A DNA stretch of 64,000 nt from positions 2,716,001 through 2,780,000 of the forward strand of contig BNHL01000001.1 of assembly GCA_015472025.1 (NCBI GenBank), read 5' to 3'. The stretch comes from Cytophagales bacterium WSM2-2 (lineage in GTDB: Bacteria; Bacteroidota; Bacteroidia; Cytophagales; Cyclobacteriaceae). Of this stretch, positions 26,178 through 33,938 are shown piece after piece (the stretch's first letter is position 1; each line of letters starts with the position of its first letter). The position numbers and the translations under genes were made by a program. The notes beneath the pieces are model-generated. The model ran no database searches, had not been told where the DNA came from, and saw only the letters and a list, made by a program, of their open reading frames with translations.

Positions 26178-27335
26178 TTGGACTCCAAGAAGAAAATTGC
26201 CATCCTCGGTTCCACGGGCTCTATAGGAACGCAAGCACTTGATGTTATTCAATCTCATCCAGATTATTTTGAAGTCGAAGTGTTGACGGCTCAGAACAAT
26301 GCGGATTTGTTAATCGAACAAGCGAAGAAATTCAAGCCCAATGCCATTGTAATCGCCAACGAAGATCACTATTCAAAAGTAAAAGGCGCCTTAGAATCGA
26401 CAGATGTAAAAGTTTTTGCCGGTGAAAATGCACTTGCCTCCGTAGTACAAATGGACTCCATTGATCTTGTGGTGACCGCACTCGTTGGGTTTTCCGGACT
26501 AAGGCCAACCATAAAAGCAATTGAAGCCGGAAAAAACATCGGTCTAGCCAACAAAGAAACACTCGTTGTGGCAGGAGACCTCATCACCAAGCTTGCTAAA
26601 GAGAAAGGGGTTAATATTTATCCGATCGATTCAGAGCACTCAGCTATTTTTCAGTGCATCGTTGGAGAATTCCATAACCCAATCGAAAAGATATTTCTGA
26701 CGGCCTCCGGGGGACCATTCCGCGGTAGAAAAAGGGAGGAATTAAAAAATGTCACTAAGGCTCAGGCGTTGAAACATCCCAACTGGTCCATGGGTGCCAA
26801 GGTGACGATTGACTCTGCTACTTTGATGAACAAAGGCCTTGAGGTGATCGAAGCGCGTTGGCTTTTTGGATTGAAGGCTGAACAGATTGAAGTTGTGGTG
26901 CATCCGCAGTCTATTATTCACTCGATGGTTCAATTTCAGGACGGGTCAATTAAGGCGCAACTTGGTTTGCCGGATATGCGTTTACCGATTCAATTCGCCA
27001 TGACTTACCCTGAACGCCTTCCGGCCGATTTTCCACGATTCGATTTTTCGAAATACCCCTCACTCACGTTTGAAAAACCCGATACGGAAAGTTTTCGTAA
27101 TCTTGCACTTGCTTTCGAGGCTCTGAGACGTGGCGGGAATGCTCCCTGCGTGCTAAATGCGGCTAATGAAGTGGCGGTAGCGGAATTTTTAAGCGAAAAA
27201 CTGGGTTTTCTTGAAATGACGCACCTGGTAGAGCAATGCCTGGAGAAAATGCATTTTATTGCTCAACCTAATTATGAAGATTACTTGCAAACGGACCGGG
27301 AAACACGGATCAGAGCAAAAGAATTAATAAAGTAA
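26178..27335 (+). CDS. dxr: 1-deoxy-D-xylulose 5-phosphate reductoisomerase
   Basis: This 385-residue enzyme of the MEP isoprenoid pathway converts DXP to MEP with NADPH. The N-terminus carries the nucleotide-binding loop ILGSTGSIGTQALDVI. The substrate and metal region includes YPIDSEHSAIFQ, ASGGPFRGR, DSATLMNKGLEVIEA and HPQSIIHSMVQF. A TTG codon at 26178 is the only sensible start, since no ATG lies close upstream in frame. It begins immediately after the hepT remnant stop and is followed 50 bases later by rseP, a common bacterial neighbour. Confidence 0.96.
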   Translation: MDSKKKIAILGSTGSIGTQALDVIQSHPDYFEVEVLTAQNNADLLIEQAKKFKPNAIVIANEDHYSKVKGALESTDVKVFAGENALASVVQMDSIDLVVTALVGFSGLRPTIKAIEAGKNIGLANKETLVVAGDLITKLAKEKGVNIYPIDSEHSAIFQCIVGEFHNPIEKIFLTASGGPFRGRKREELKNVTKAQALKHPNWSMGAKVTIDSATLMNKGLEVIEARWLFGLKAEQIEVVVHPQSIIHSMVQFQDGSIKAQLGLPDMRLPIQFAMTYPERLPADFPRFDFSKYPSLTFEKPDTESFRNLALAFEALRRGGNAPCVLNAANEVAVAEFLSEKLGFLEMTHLVEQCLEKMHFIAQPNYEDYLQTDRETRIRAKELIK

Positions 27336-27385
27336 GAGTAGATTTTCGAATCAGTTTAAATAATCAAATTTTCAAATAAGGCAGT

Positions 27386-28753
27386 ATGGAAGGATTGATC
27401 ATGACGGCCCAGCTTTTGTTGAGCCTTTCTTTTTTGATAGTAATTCACGAGTGGGGGCACTATTATGCAGCCCGCACATTTAAAATAAAAGTTGAGAAGT
27501 TCTATCTCTTCTTTGACTTCCTTTTCCCGATGGCCAACGTTGCCAACTTCGCATTGTTTAAATGGAAGAAGGGAGACACTGAATACGGTATCGGTTGGTT
27601 CCCGTTAGGCGGCTATGTGAAAATTGCCGGTATGGTGGATGAAAGTATGGACAAAGAGGCAATGAAATTGCCTGCCCAGCCGTGGGAATTTCGCTCGAAG
27701 CCGGCATGGCAACGACTGATTGTCATGTTGGGAGGAATTATCGTCAACGTTATTGGCGGTGTTTTCATTTTCATCGGCATGACGTATTTCATTGGCGATC
27801 GTTTCATTCTTAATGATTATGTGAATAATCATGGTGGTGTCAACGCCATGGAACTCGCTCAGCAACTCGGAATTCAGAATGGTGATAAGATCGTCAAAAT
27901 CAATGGTCAACCTTTTGAATATTTTGATGACGTTACAAAAACGGGTGTTCTTCTTTCACAAAACTCTTCGTACACCGTGCTACGCGGTGATAAAGAAATA
28001 GAGATTCCTATCCCGGCCAACTTCATTGAGAACTTCGGAAAGAAAGAAGCCATGCTTAATTTTCTTTTGCCCCGCAGACTGGTAATCATTGATGAAGTTG
28101 CAAAAGACTCAATTGCAGGAAAGATAGGATTGAAAAAAGGCGACAAGATTGTTGAAGTAGCCGGAAAGCCAATTACATATTATGATGAACTCCGGACGGA
28201 ATTGAAAAGCTACAAAGGTGATTCACTTTCGTTTAAGGTTCAGCGGGGAACAGAGATTCTGGCGTTCAAAGAGTATTTCAAAGGGCACACGAATATTGGT
28301 TTTGGAATACCGCAGTACCTTGTACCCCCGGATGGAGAAAAAAGTATCAAGTATTCACTTGGCCAGGCCGTTTTATTGGGCCCAGGTCGGGCATTTGATG
28401 TGATCGGAGTGCAATTGAAAGCCTTTGGCAAAATTTTCAGACGCGAAATCAGCGTTAAGAATTCACTATCAGGCCCTATCGGAATGGCAAAGGCCTATGG
28501 CGGTACATGGGATTGGGAACGCTTCTGGCGAATGACCGGACTACTGTCGATGGTGCTCGCATTCATGAACTTGTTACCGATTCCAGGACTGGATGGCGGA
28601 TACGTTATGTTCCTGATTTATGAGATGATCACCGGTAAAGAAGCGCCAGAGAAATTTTTTGAAAATGCCTTGAAAGTTGGAATGGCAATTCTCTTAGGAC
28701 TCATGGTGTTTGTTTTCTACAATGATATAGCCAAGTTGATCACTGGAAATTAA
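27386..28753 (+). CDS. rseP: Site-2 intramembrane zinc protease RseP
   Basis: This 455-residue protein has the zinc motif HEWGH (His21, Glu22, His25) in the first membrane helix. Two PDZ domains follow (about 150-220 and 230-300; GIQNGDKIVKINGQPF and GLKKGDKIVEVAGKPI). The third conserved motif NLLPIPGLDGG lies near the C-terminal helices. In the known pathway it cleaves membrane anti-sigma factors after a first periplasmic cut. An anti-sigma factor with one membrane helix is encoded at 23347-23871, but no direct link is shown. It lies between dxr and a DUF1990-like gene. Confidence 0.94.
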   Translation: MEGLIMTAQLLLSLSFLIVIHEWGHYYAARTFKIKVEKFYLFFDFLFPMANVANFALFKWKKGDTEYGIGWFPLGGYVKIAGMVDESMDKEAMKLPAQPWEFRSKPAWQRLIVMLGGIIVNVIGGVFIFIGMTYFIGDRFILNDYVNNHGGVNAMELAQQLGIQNGDKIVKINGQPFEYFDDVTKTGVLLSQNSSYTVLRGDKEIEIPIPANFIENFGKKEAMLNFLLPRRLVIIDEVAKDSIAGKIGLKKGDKIVEVAGKPITYYDELRTELKSYKGDSLSFKVQRGTEILAFKEYFKGHTNIGFGIPQYLVPPDGEKSIKYSLGQAVLLGPGRAFDVIGVQLKAFGKIFRREISVKNSLSGPIGMAKAYGGTWDWERFWRMTGLLSMVLAFMNLLPIPGLDGGYVMFLIYEMITGKEAPEKFFENALKVGMAILLGLMVFVFYNDIAKLITGN

Positions 28754-28758
28754 ACGAA

Positions 28759-29337
28759 GTGAAAGTTTTCCTGACGGACCAACGGAATAACTTTGACAAA
28801 CTGCTAAAGCAATTTATTAACACACCGGTTGCAACCTTCGATTTGCATAGACTAAAGGAGAAAACCAGTGTAATACATATCAATACAAAAAAGAAAATCC
28901 AGGAACTCAACCTGGATTTTCTTTTTGATTATAAAATATTCCCAACTCACATTTTAGGAGCGTTGACCCAGTGGGAGCACGAGCAAAGAAAAATGAAGAT
29001 GGGGGATACGATTGTTCAGCAGATTTTTATCCCTCCGATAAAAAATTTCTCCCAAAAACTTCTCTTTGGAGTGAGGATCAATTCAATTGTTGAAGAGGAG
29101 TTAAGAAAAGGGTTCAGCTATCAAACGCTTCAAGGTCATGTTGAACTCGGAGAATCGATTTTTACAATCGAACAAGAGAGCGACAGGCTCAATTTTAAAA
29201 TTCAAACTTTCTCGACCCCTGGAAACGCAATCACGAAATTGCTCGGGCCGGTATTTTCATTACCGTACCAATCCTGGTGTACTAAAAAAGTTTTGGAAAA
29301 TGTGAAAAGGCAAATCGAAGCTCAAAGCAATGCCTGA
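28759..29337 (+). CDS. DUF1990-like protein
   Basis: This is a 192-residue protein with a GTG start, five bases after the rseP stop, so co-transcription is likely. The C-terminal half follows the DUF1990 pattern: FSYQTLQGHVELGESIFTI, then a beta stretch and a region with STPGNAITKLLGPVFSLPYQ. DUF1990 is a START/SRPBCC-like fold of unknown function. The N-terminal half is more divergent and helical. Family assignment is by motif resemblance. Confidence 0.6.
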   Translation: MKVFLTDQRNNFDKLLKQFINTPVATFDLHRLKEKTSVIHINTKKKIQELNLDFLFDYKIFPTHILGALTQWEHEQRKMKMGDTIVQQIFIPPIKNFSQKLLFGVRINSIVEEELRKGFSYQTLQGHVELGESIFTIEQESDRLNFKIQTFSTPGNAITKLLGPVFSLPYQSWCTKKVLENVKRQIEAQSNA

Positions 29338-29338
29338 A

Positions 29339-30184
29339 CTATTTGAAGACATCGTAACAAAATTCTTTCAGGTAATCCGCAGCATCTTCCTCGCCCGCGT
29401 CCAACGCTTTCTGTAAACAACTGCATCCCTGATCTTTTTTCTCTAGCTTCACCAAAGCGATCCCTTTGTAAAGCAAAGCTGTATGGTTTTCCGAATTGAG
29501 GCGTAAAGCCAGGTCCAGGTACTTTACTGCCAAAGGGAAATTCTCATCCTCGATGCAATAAACACCTGCATAGATATACGAAGCTGGGTAGTTCACGTCA
29601 AGAACAATAGCCTTGTTAAGGCATGCAAAGGCACTATCTGTTTTTTCAAGTGCACGATAGGTATTCGCCAGGTTGGTTTCTAACTCAGCATCATCATTAA
29701 GCTGTTTGATATTGAGAAAGTCCTTCTTTGCGTTTTCGTATTCCCCTTTTGCAAGCAATAATGTTCCCCGCCAGTAAATCAATTGCGGATTGGAATTCCC
29801 CAGGTCGATTGCTTTTTGGACATCGGTCAATTGACCTGCTTCATCTTGTTTTTGACGACCTATCAGTGCGCGAAGGATGCGTGGTTGAGCACTCTCGGGA
29901 AATTGCTCGATGAATTGCCCTACATCTTTTAAAGCGCGGTCGAAATCTTGTTCGCTGTAATAGGCAACCGCGCGCTTGTACAGCACCTTGAAATTGCTTT
30001 TTTCTTTCAGCTTGGATTCATCGATGATTTTGGAATAGAGTTTTGCGGCTCCCTCAAAATCCTGCCGGTTCATCAGCGTGTCGGCTTCTGTTTCCCATTG
30101 ACTCCAGCGTGGCTGTTCATCTTGTGCTTGTGTGACACCTGCACAAAAAAACAGGAGTAACAGAAGCCAACAACTCTTAGACAC
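29339..30184 (-). CDS. Exported tetratricopeptide-repeat protein
   Basis: This is a 281-residue protein from a GTG at 30184, which begins a signal peptide (CWLLLLLFFCAGVTQAQ). An ATG at 30226 lies inside typA and would add a leader before the signal. About six TPR units follow (VLYKRAVAYYSEQDFDRALK, LIYWRGTLLLAKGEYENAKK, ALLYKGIALVKLEKKDQG). The start overlaps the last codons of typA by eight bases, so the two genes are likely co-transcribed and coupled. It is probably a periplasmic scaffold; partner unknown. Confidence 0.75.
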   Translation of the reverse strand: MSKSCWLLLLLFFCAGVTQAQDEQPRWSQWETEADTLMNRQDFEGAAKLYSKIIDESKLKEKSNFKVLYKRAVAYYSEQDFDRALKDVGQFIEQFPESAQPRILRALIGRQKQDEAGQLTDVQKAIDLGNSNPQLIYWRGTLLLAKGEYENAKKDFLNIKQLNDDAELETNLANTYRALEKTDSAFACLNKAIVLDVNYPASYIYAGVYCIEDENFPLAVKYLDLALRLNSENHTALLYKGIALVKLEKKDQGCSCLQKALDAGEEDAADYLKEFCYDVFK

Positions 30185-32000
30185 TCGTTGCCGACTTGTT
30201 GCGATCGCGCTTACGGTCATTCTCATTCAAATAAATCTTCCTCAGGCGGATTGACTTGGGAGTTACCTCCACATATTCGTCTGCCTGGATATATTCCAAC
30301 GCTTCTTCCAATGAAAATTTCACAGCAGGGGCAATTCGCATTTTTTCATCAGCACCAGAAGCCCGCATGTTCGTAAGCTTCTTGGTCTTCGTGACATTGA
30401 CAACGAGGTCACCACCACGGCTGTGTTCACCAATTACCTGGCCTTCATAAATTGGTTCGCTCGGGTCGATAAAGAATTTTCCACGATCCTGAAGGTTATG
30501 CAAACTGTAAGGGATTGCTTCTCCAATTTCCATACTGATCAAAGAGCCGTTTATCCTTCCGGGGATTTCGCCTTTGTAAGGTTGAAACTCTTTAAAGCGG
30601 TGTGTAACCACGGCTTCACCTGCCGTCACGTTCATCAGGTAATTTCTTAAGCCGATGATACCACGGGCCGGCATTTGGAATTTAAGGATCATCCTGTCGC
30701 CCTTAGGCTCCATGTTAGTCATCTCACCTTTACGTACAGAGACAGTTTCAATGGCTTTCCCTGCAACTGCTTCTGGCAAGTCAATCGTAAGCTCTTCAAT
30801 CGGCTCACATTTCACCCCATCAATTTCTTTAATAATAACCTGGGGCTGGCCAATTTGAAGTTCATAGCCTTCCCTTCGCATAGTTTCAATCAACACCGAC
30901 AAGTGAAGTACACCACGGCCAAAAACCATGAAACTATCCGCTGAGCCCGTGTCGCCAACGCGCAAGGCCAGGTTTTTCTCCAACTCTTTATCCAGTCTTT
31001 CTTTAATGTGGCGCGAGGTCACAAATTTTCCTTCTTTTCCGTAGAAAGGTGAAGTGTTGATGGTGAAGAGCATGCTCATAGTAGGCTCATCGATAGCGAT
31101 AGACTTTAATGCTTCAGGCTTATCTACATCAGCAACCGTATCGCCAATTTCGAAGCCCTCAAGACCTACCAGTGCACAGATTTCTCCGGCCTTCACTTCT
31201 TCCATTTTCTTTTTCTCGAATCCTTCGAACACGTAAATTTCTTTTACACGTGTTTTCACAATCGCTCCGGTATCACGTTTTACCAATACAACAAACTGCC
31301 CGGTTTTGATTGAGCCTCTTTGAATCCTCCCGATCGCCACCCGACCGATGTAAGATGAATATTCGAGCGAGGTGATCATCAATTGAGTAGGGCCTTCAGA
31401 CACCTTGGGTGCAGGGATATGCTCAATTACACCTTCGATCAGCGCATTAATATCTGTAGTAGGAGTTTTCCAGTCTTTGCTCATCCAGCCTTGCTTTGCT
31501 GAACCATAGAATGTAGGAAAATTCAACTGGTCTTCTGTGGCGTCAAGCGCAAACATCAGTTCAAACACCTGCTCGTGTACTTCGTCAGGGGTACAGTTTT
31601 TCTTATCCACTTTATTGATCACCACAATCGGCTTCAAGCCAAGTTGCAGCGCCTTTTGTAATACGAAACGAGTCTGGGGCATTGGGCCTTCAAAAGCGTC
31701 TACCAGGAGGAGACAGCCATCGGCCATGTTCAGTACGCGTTCAACTTCGCCACCAAAGTCGCTGTGACCCGGTGTATCGATAACGTTGATTTTGTAATCT
31801 TTATAGCGAACGGAAACGTTTTTCGCCAAAATGGTAATACCACGCTCACGCTCTAGGTCATTGCTGTCCATGATCAATTCGCCAGGATTTTCGTGGTCCT
31901 TAAAAAGGTGGCCTGCATGCAAAAGTTTGTCAACCAGCGTAGTTTTGCCGTGGTCAACGTGTGCGATAATCGCGATATTCCTGATCTTACTGACTTCCAT
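30177..32000 (-). CDS. typA: Ribosome-associated translational GTPase TypA/BipA
   Basis: This is a 607-residue protein from the ATG at 32000 (MEVSKIRNIAIIAHVDHGKT). G1 is AHVDHGKTT, G3 DTPGHSDFGGEVER, G4 NKVDKK. EF-G-like domains II, III and V follow, and then the TypA-specific C-terminal domain (DEYVEVTPKSIRLRKIYL). It binds the ribosome and supports assembly or translation under stress and cold. An in-frame ATG 75 bases upstream gives a non-conserved leader and was not chosen. It is divergent from the palmitoyltransferase-type gene across a 235-base gap. Confidence 0.96.
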   Translation of the reverse strand: MEVSKIRNIAIIAHVDHGKTTLVDKLLHAGHLFKDHENPGELIMDSNDLERERGITILAKNVSVRYKDYKINVIDTPGHSDFGGEVERVLNMADGCLLLVDAFEGPMPQTRFVLQKALQLGLKPIVVINKVDKKNCTPDEVHEQVFELMFALDATEDQLNFPTFYGSAKQGWMSKDWKTPTTDINALIEGVIEHIPAPKVSEGPTQLMITSLEYSSYIGRVAIGRIQRGSIKTGQFVVLVKRDTGAIVKTRVKEIYVFEGFEKKKMEEVKAGEICALVGLEGFEIGDTVADVDKPEALKSIAIDEPTMSMLFTINTSPFYGKEGKFVTSRHIKERLDKELEKNLALRVGDTGSADSFMVFGRGVLHLSVLIETMRREGYELQIGQPQVIIKEIDGVKCEPIEELTIDLPEAVAGKAIETVSVRKGEMTNMEPKGDRMILKFQMPARGIIGLRNYLMNVTAGEAVVTHRFKEFQPYKGEIPGRINGSLISMEIGEAIPYSLHNLQDRGKFFIDPSEPIYEGQVIGEHSRGGDLVVNVTKTKKLTNMRASGADEKMRIAPAVKFSLEEALEYIQADEYVEVTPKSIRLRKIYLNENDRKRDRNKSATSV

Positions 32001-32179
32001 AATGGTTAAATAAAGGCCTCTGTTAAAATTTGAGGCCGCAAAGATAAGAATTGCTACTGAATCCACGCTTGTCATTACTATCCCAGAAAGTTTAATCTGC
32101 AGATAACATACTGTGATCTATGCCCATCTTTCTTTATTTTTGCTGCTAATTTCCCAGTCAGTCGTAGAGATTTAGTGGA

Positions 32180-32210
32180 TTTTGAACAGAATTGAAGAAC
32201 GAATAATTTG
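32180..32210 (+). promoter_or_regulatory. Candidate Bacteroidota promoter for the acyltransferase at 32236
   Basis: A -33-like TTTTG (32180-32184) and a -7-like TAATTTG (32204-32210) are separated by 19 bases, close to the Bacteroidota consensus (TTTG and TAnnTTTG). The expected transcript start would fall near 32217, about 20 bases before the ATG. Confidence 0.4.
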
Positions 32211-32235
32211 TAACACATAAAAATTAAGACAAGCA

Positions 32236-33489
32236 ATGGTTGATTTATTTGAAAAACTGCGCATGGAAGAGGGTCCGCTGGCGAAGTATTCGCACCTGCC
32301 CGATGATTATTTTTTCTTTCCCAAGCTGGAAGGGGATATCGGTCCACGCATGAAATTCAATGGAAAGACAGTTCTCAACTGGAGCTTGAACAATTACCTG
32401 GGATTAGCCAATCACCCGGAGGTGCGCAAAGCTGATCTTGATGCTACTGCGCAATTTGGTTTGGCCGCCCCGATGGGCGCCCGCATGATGAGCGGCAATT
32501 CGGTTTATCACCTGGAGCTAGAGAAGCAGCTCGCTTCGTTCGTGATGAAAGAAGATGCTATGCTTCTTAATTATGGATATCAGGGTGTTCTTTCAGTAAT
32601 CGATGCTTTGGTTGATCGTAAGGACGTAATCGTTTATGATTCTGAATCACATGCTTGTATCATTGATGGAGTTCGCCTCCATATGGGTAAGCGTTTTGTT
32701 TATCCGCACAACAACATGGAAAACCTGGAGAAACAACTTCAGCGTGCTACCAAGCTTGCCAATGAAACCGGTGGTGGAATCCTGGTGATCACAGAAGGAG
32801 TTTTCGGCATGAGCGGAAACATGGGTGATCTGAAAGGAATCGTGGAATTGAAGAAAAAATACAACTTCCGTTTGTTTGTTGATGATGCTCACGGTTTTGG
32901 AACTATGGGTGCAACCGGAGCTGGAGTTGGTGAAGAGCAGGGCGTACAAGACCAGGTGGATCTGTACTTCTCTACGTTTGCAAAATCAATGGCAAGCATC
33001 GGTGCATTTGTAGCCGGTGATAAAAAAATATTGAAGTATCTCCGTTATTCTGTTCGCTCGCAGATTTATGCAAAATCAATTCCGATGCCATTGGTTATTG
33101 GTGGATTGAAGCGACTGGAACTCGTGAAAAAACATCCTGAGCTCCGCACTGATCTGAAGAAAATCATGAAGGCCATTAAGAGTGGTTTGAAGGAAAGAGG
33201 TTTTGCCATCAACGAAACACAGACTCCTCCCACACCGGTGCTCTTCAAAGGCGGGGTAGGTGAGGCCGCCAATATGTCGATGGACTTACGCGAAAACTAT
33301 GGCATTTTCTGCTCTGTGGTGATCTATCCTGTAGTTCCAAAAGACGTTATTATGTTCCGGATTATCCCTACTGCAGCGCATACCCTGGCCGATGTAGAGG
33401 AGACTTTGACTGCGTTTTCGGCCCTAAAAACCAAGCTCGATAGCGGTTTCTACCGCAAAGAAGAGCTTGTAAACGTGACGAAATTTTAA
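32236..33489 (+). CDS. Serine palmitoyltransferase-type alpha-oxoamine synthase
   Basis: This 417-residue PLP enzyme joins an amino acid to an acyl-CoA with loss of CO2. Recognisable are NYLGLANHPEV, the glycine-rich GARMMSGNSVYHLELE, the cofactor motif FVDDAHGFG (Asp217, His219) and the PLP lysine Lys250 in FSTFAKSMASIG. Within the family the protein resembles Bacteroidota serine palmitoyltransferase, the first step of sphingolipid synthesis. In Cytophagia a close relative uses cysteate to make sulfonolipids (capnine), and sequence reading cannot separate the two. 2-amino-3-ketobutyrate CoA ligase is a third, less likely option. Confidence 0.8.
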   Translation: MVDLFEKLRMEEGPLAKYSHLPDDYFFFPKLEGDIGPRMKFNGKTVLNWSLNNYLGLANHPEVRKADLDATAQFGLAAPMGARMMSGNSVYHLELEKQLASFVMKEDAMLLNYGYQGVLSVIDALVDRKDVIVYDSESHACIIDGVRLHMGKRFVYPHNNMENLEKQLQRATKLANETGGGILVITEGVFGMSGNMGDLKGIVELKKKYNFRLFVDDAHGFGTMGATGAGVGEEQGVQDQVDLYFSTFAKSMASIGAFVAGDKKILKYLRYSVRSQIYAKSIPMPLVIGGLKRLELVKKHPELRTDLKKIMKAIKSGLKERGFAINETQTPPTPVLFKGGVGEAANMSMDLRENYGIFCSVVIYPVVPKDVIMFRIIPTAAHTLADVEETLTAFSALKTKLDSGFYRKEELVNVTKF

Positions 33490-33506
33490 AAAAGTGGGTT
33501 TTTAGC

Positions 33507-33534
33507 TTGTTTTTAAAGGTTTTTATTTAAATTG
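33507..33534 (+). promoter_or_regulatory. Candidate promoter of the histone-like gene
   Basis: TTG (33507-33509) and TAAATTG (33528-33534) are spaced by 18 bases and resemble the Bacteroidota -33/-7 pair. The leader to the ATG at 33578 would be about 35-40 bases. Confidence 0.3.
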
Positions 33535-33577
33535 GCGTAAACAACGCACCAAATTTTAAAACTAAAACAGTATAAAA

Positions 33578-33760
33578 ATGAAAAGATTCGAAGAACTCAA
33601 GGCTATGATCGCCTCAATCGAGCCGGATGCAGACAAGTTTTATAACAAAGCCAATAGCGCAGCCGGTACTCGTTTGCGCAAGGGAATGCAGGATTTGAAA
33701 AATATTGCTCAAGCTATCCGTGCCGAGGTTCAAGATTTAAAGAATAAAGAAAGTAAGTAA
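33578..33760 (+). CDS. Histone H1-like small DNA-associated protein
   Basis: This is a 60-residue, lysine-rich, all-helical protein with the pattern of Bacteroidota histone H1-like proteins: FEELKAMIASIEPDADKFY, then AGTRLRKGMQDLKNIAQ and a charged C-terminus. It is thought to bind DNA and affect nucleoid structure. It has its own likely promoter and a strong terminator, so it appears monocistronic. A second, much more extreme Lys/Ala-rich protein is encoded at 55414-55740. Confidence 0.85.
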   Translation: MKRFEELKAMIASIEPDADKFYNKANSAAGTRLRKGMQDLKNIAQAIRAEVQDLKNKESK

Positions 33761-33781
33761 GTCACCACGACTTTTATTGAA

Positions 33782-33812
33782 AGGGACAGCCTGTTCGGTT
33801 GTCCTTTTTTAT
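33782..33812 (+). terminator. Rho-independent terminator of the histone-like gene
   Basis: The stem GACAGCC / GGTTGTC (one G-T wobble), closed by flanking AAGG/CCTT pairs and a loop TGTTC, is followed by a run of six T. Position and T-run fit a factor-independent terminator. Confidence 0.75.
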
Positions 33813-33938
33813 TTGTAATTTTTGAAATAAAGAGGTTTGCGGAAAGCGCTATCTGCATATGGTCTTCTTTCACCCAAAATAGGGATTGATTGTAGATGCC
33901 TCGTTCCCCAGATTTGTATTACCAAACCTTAACAACCC

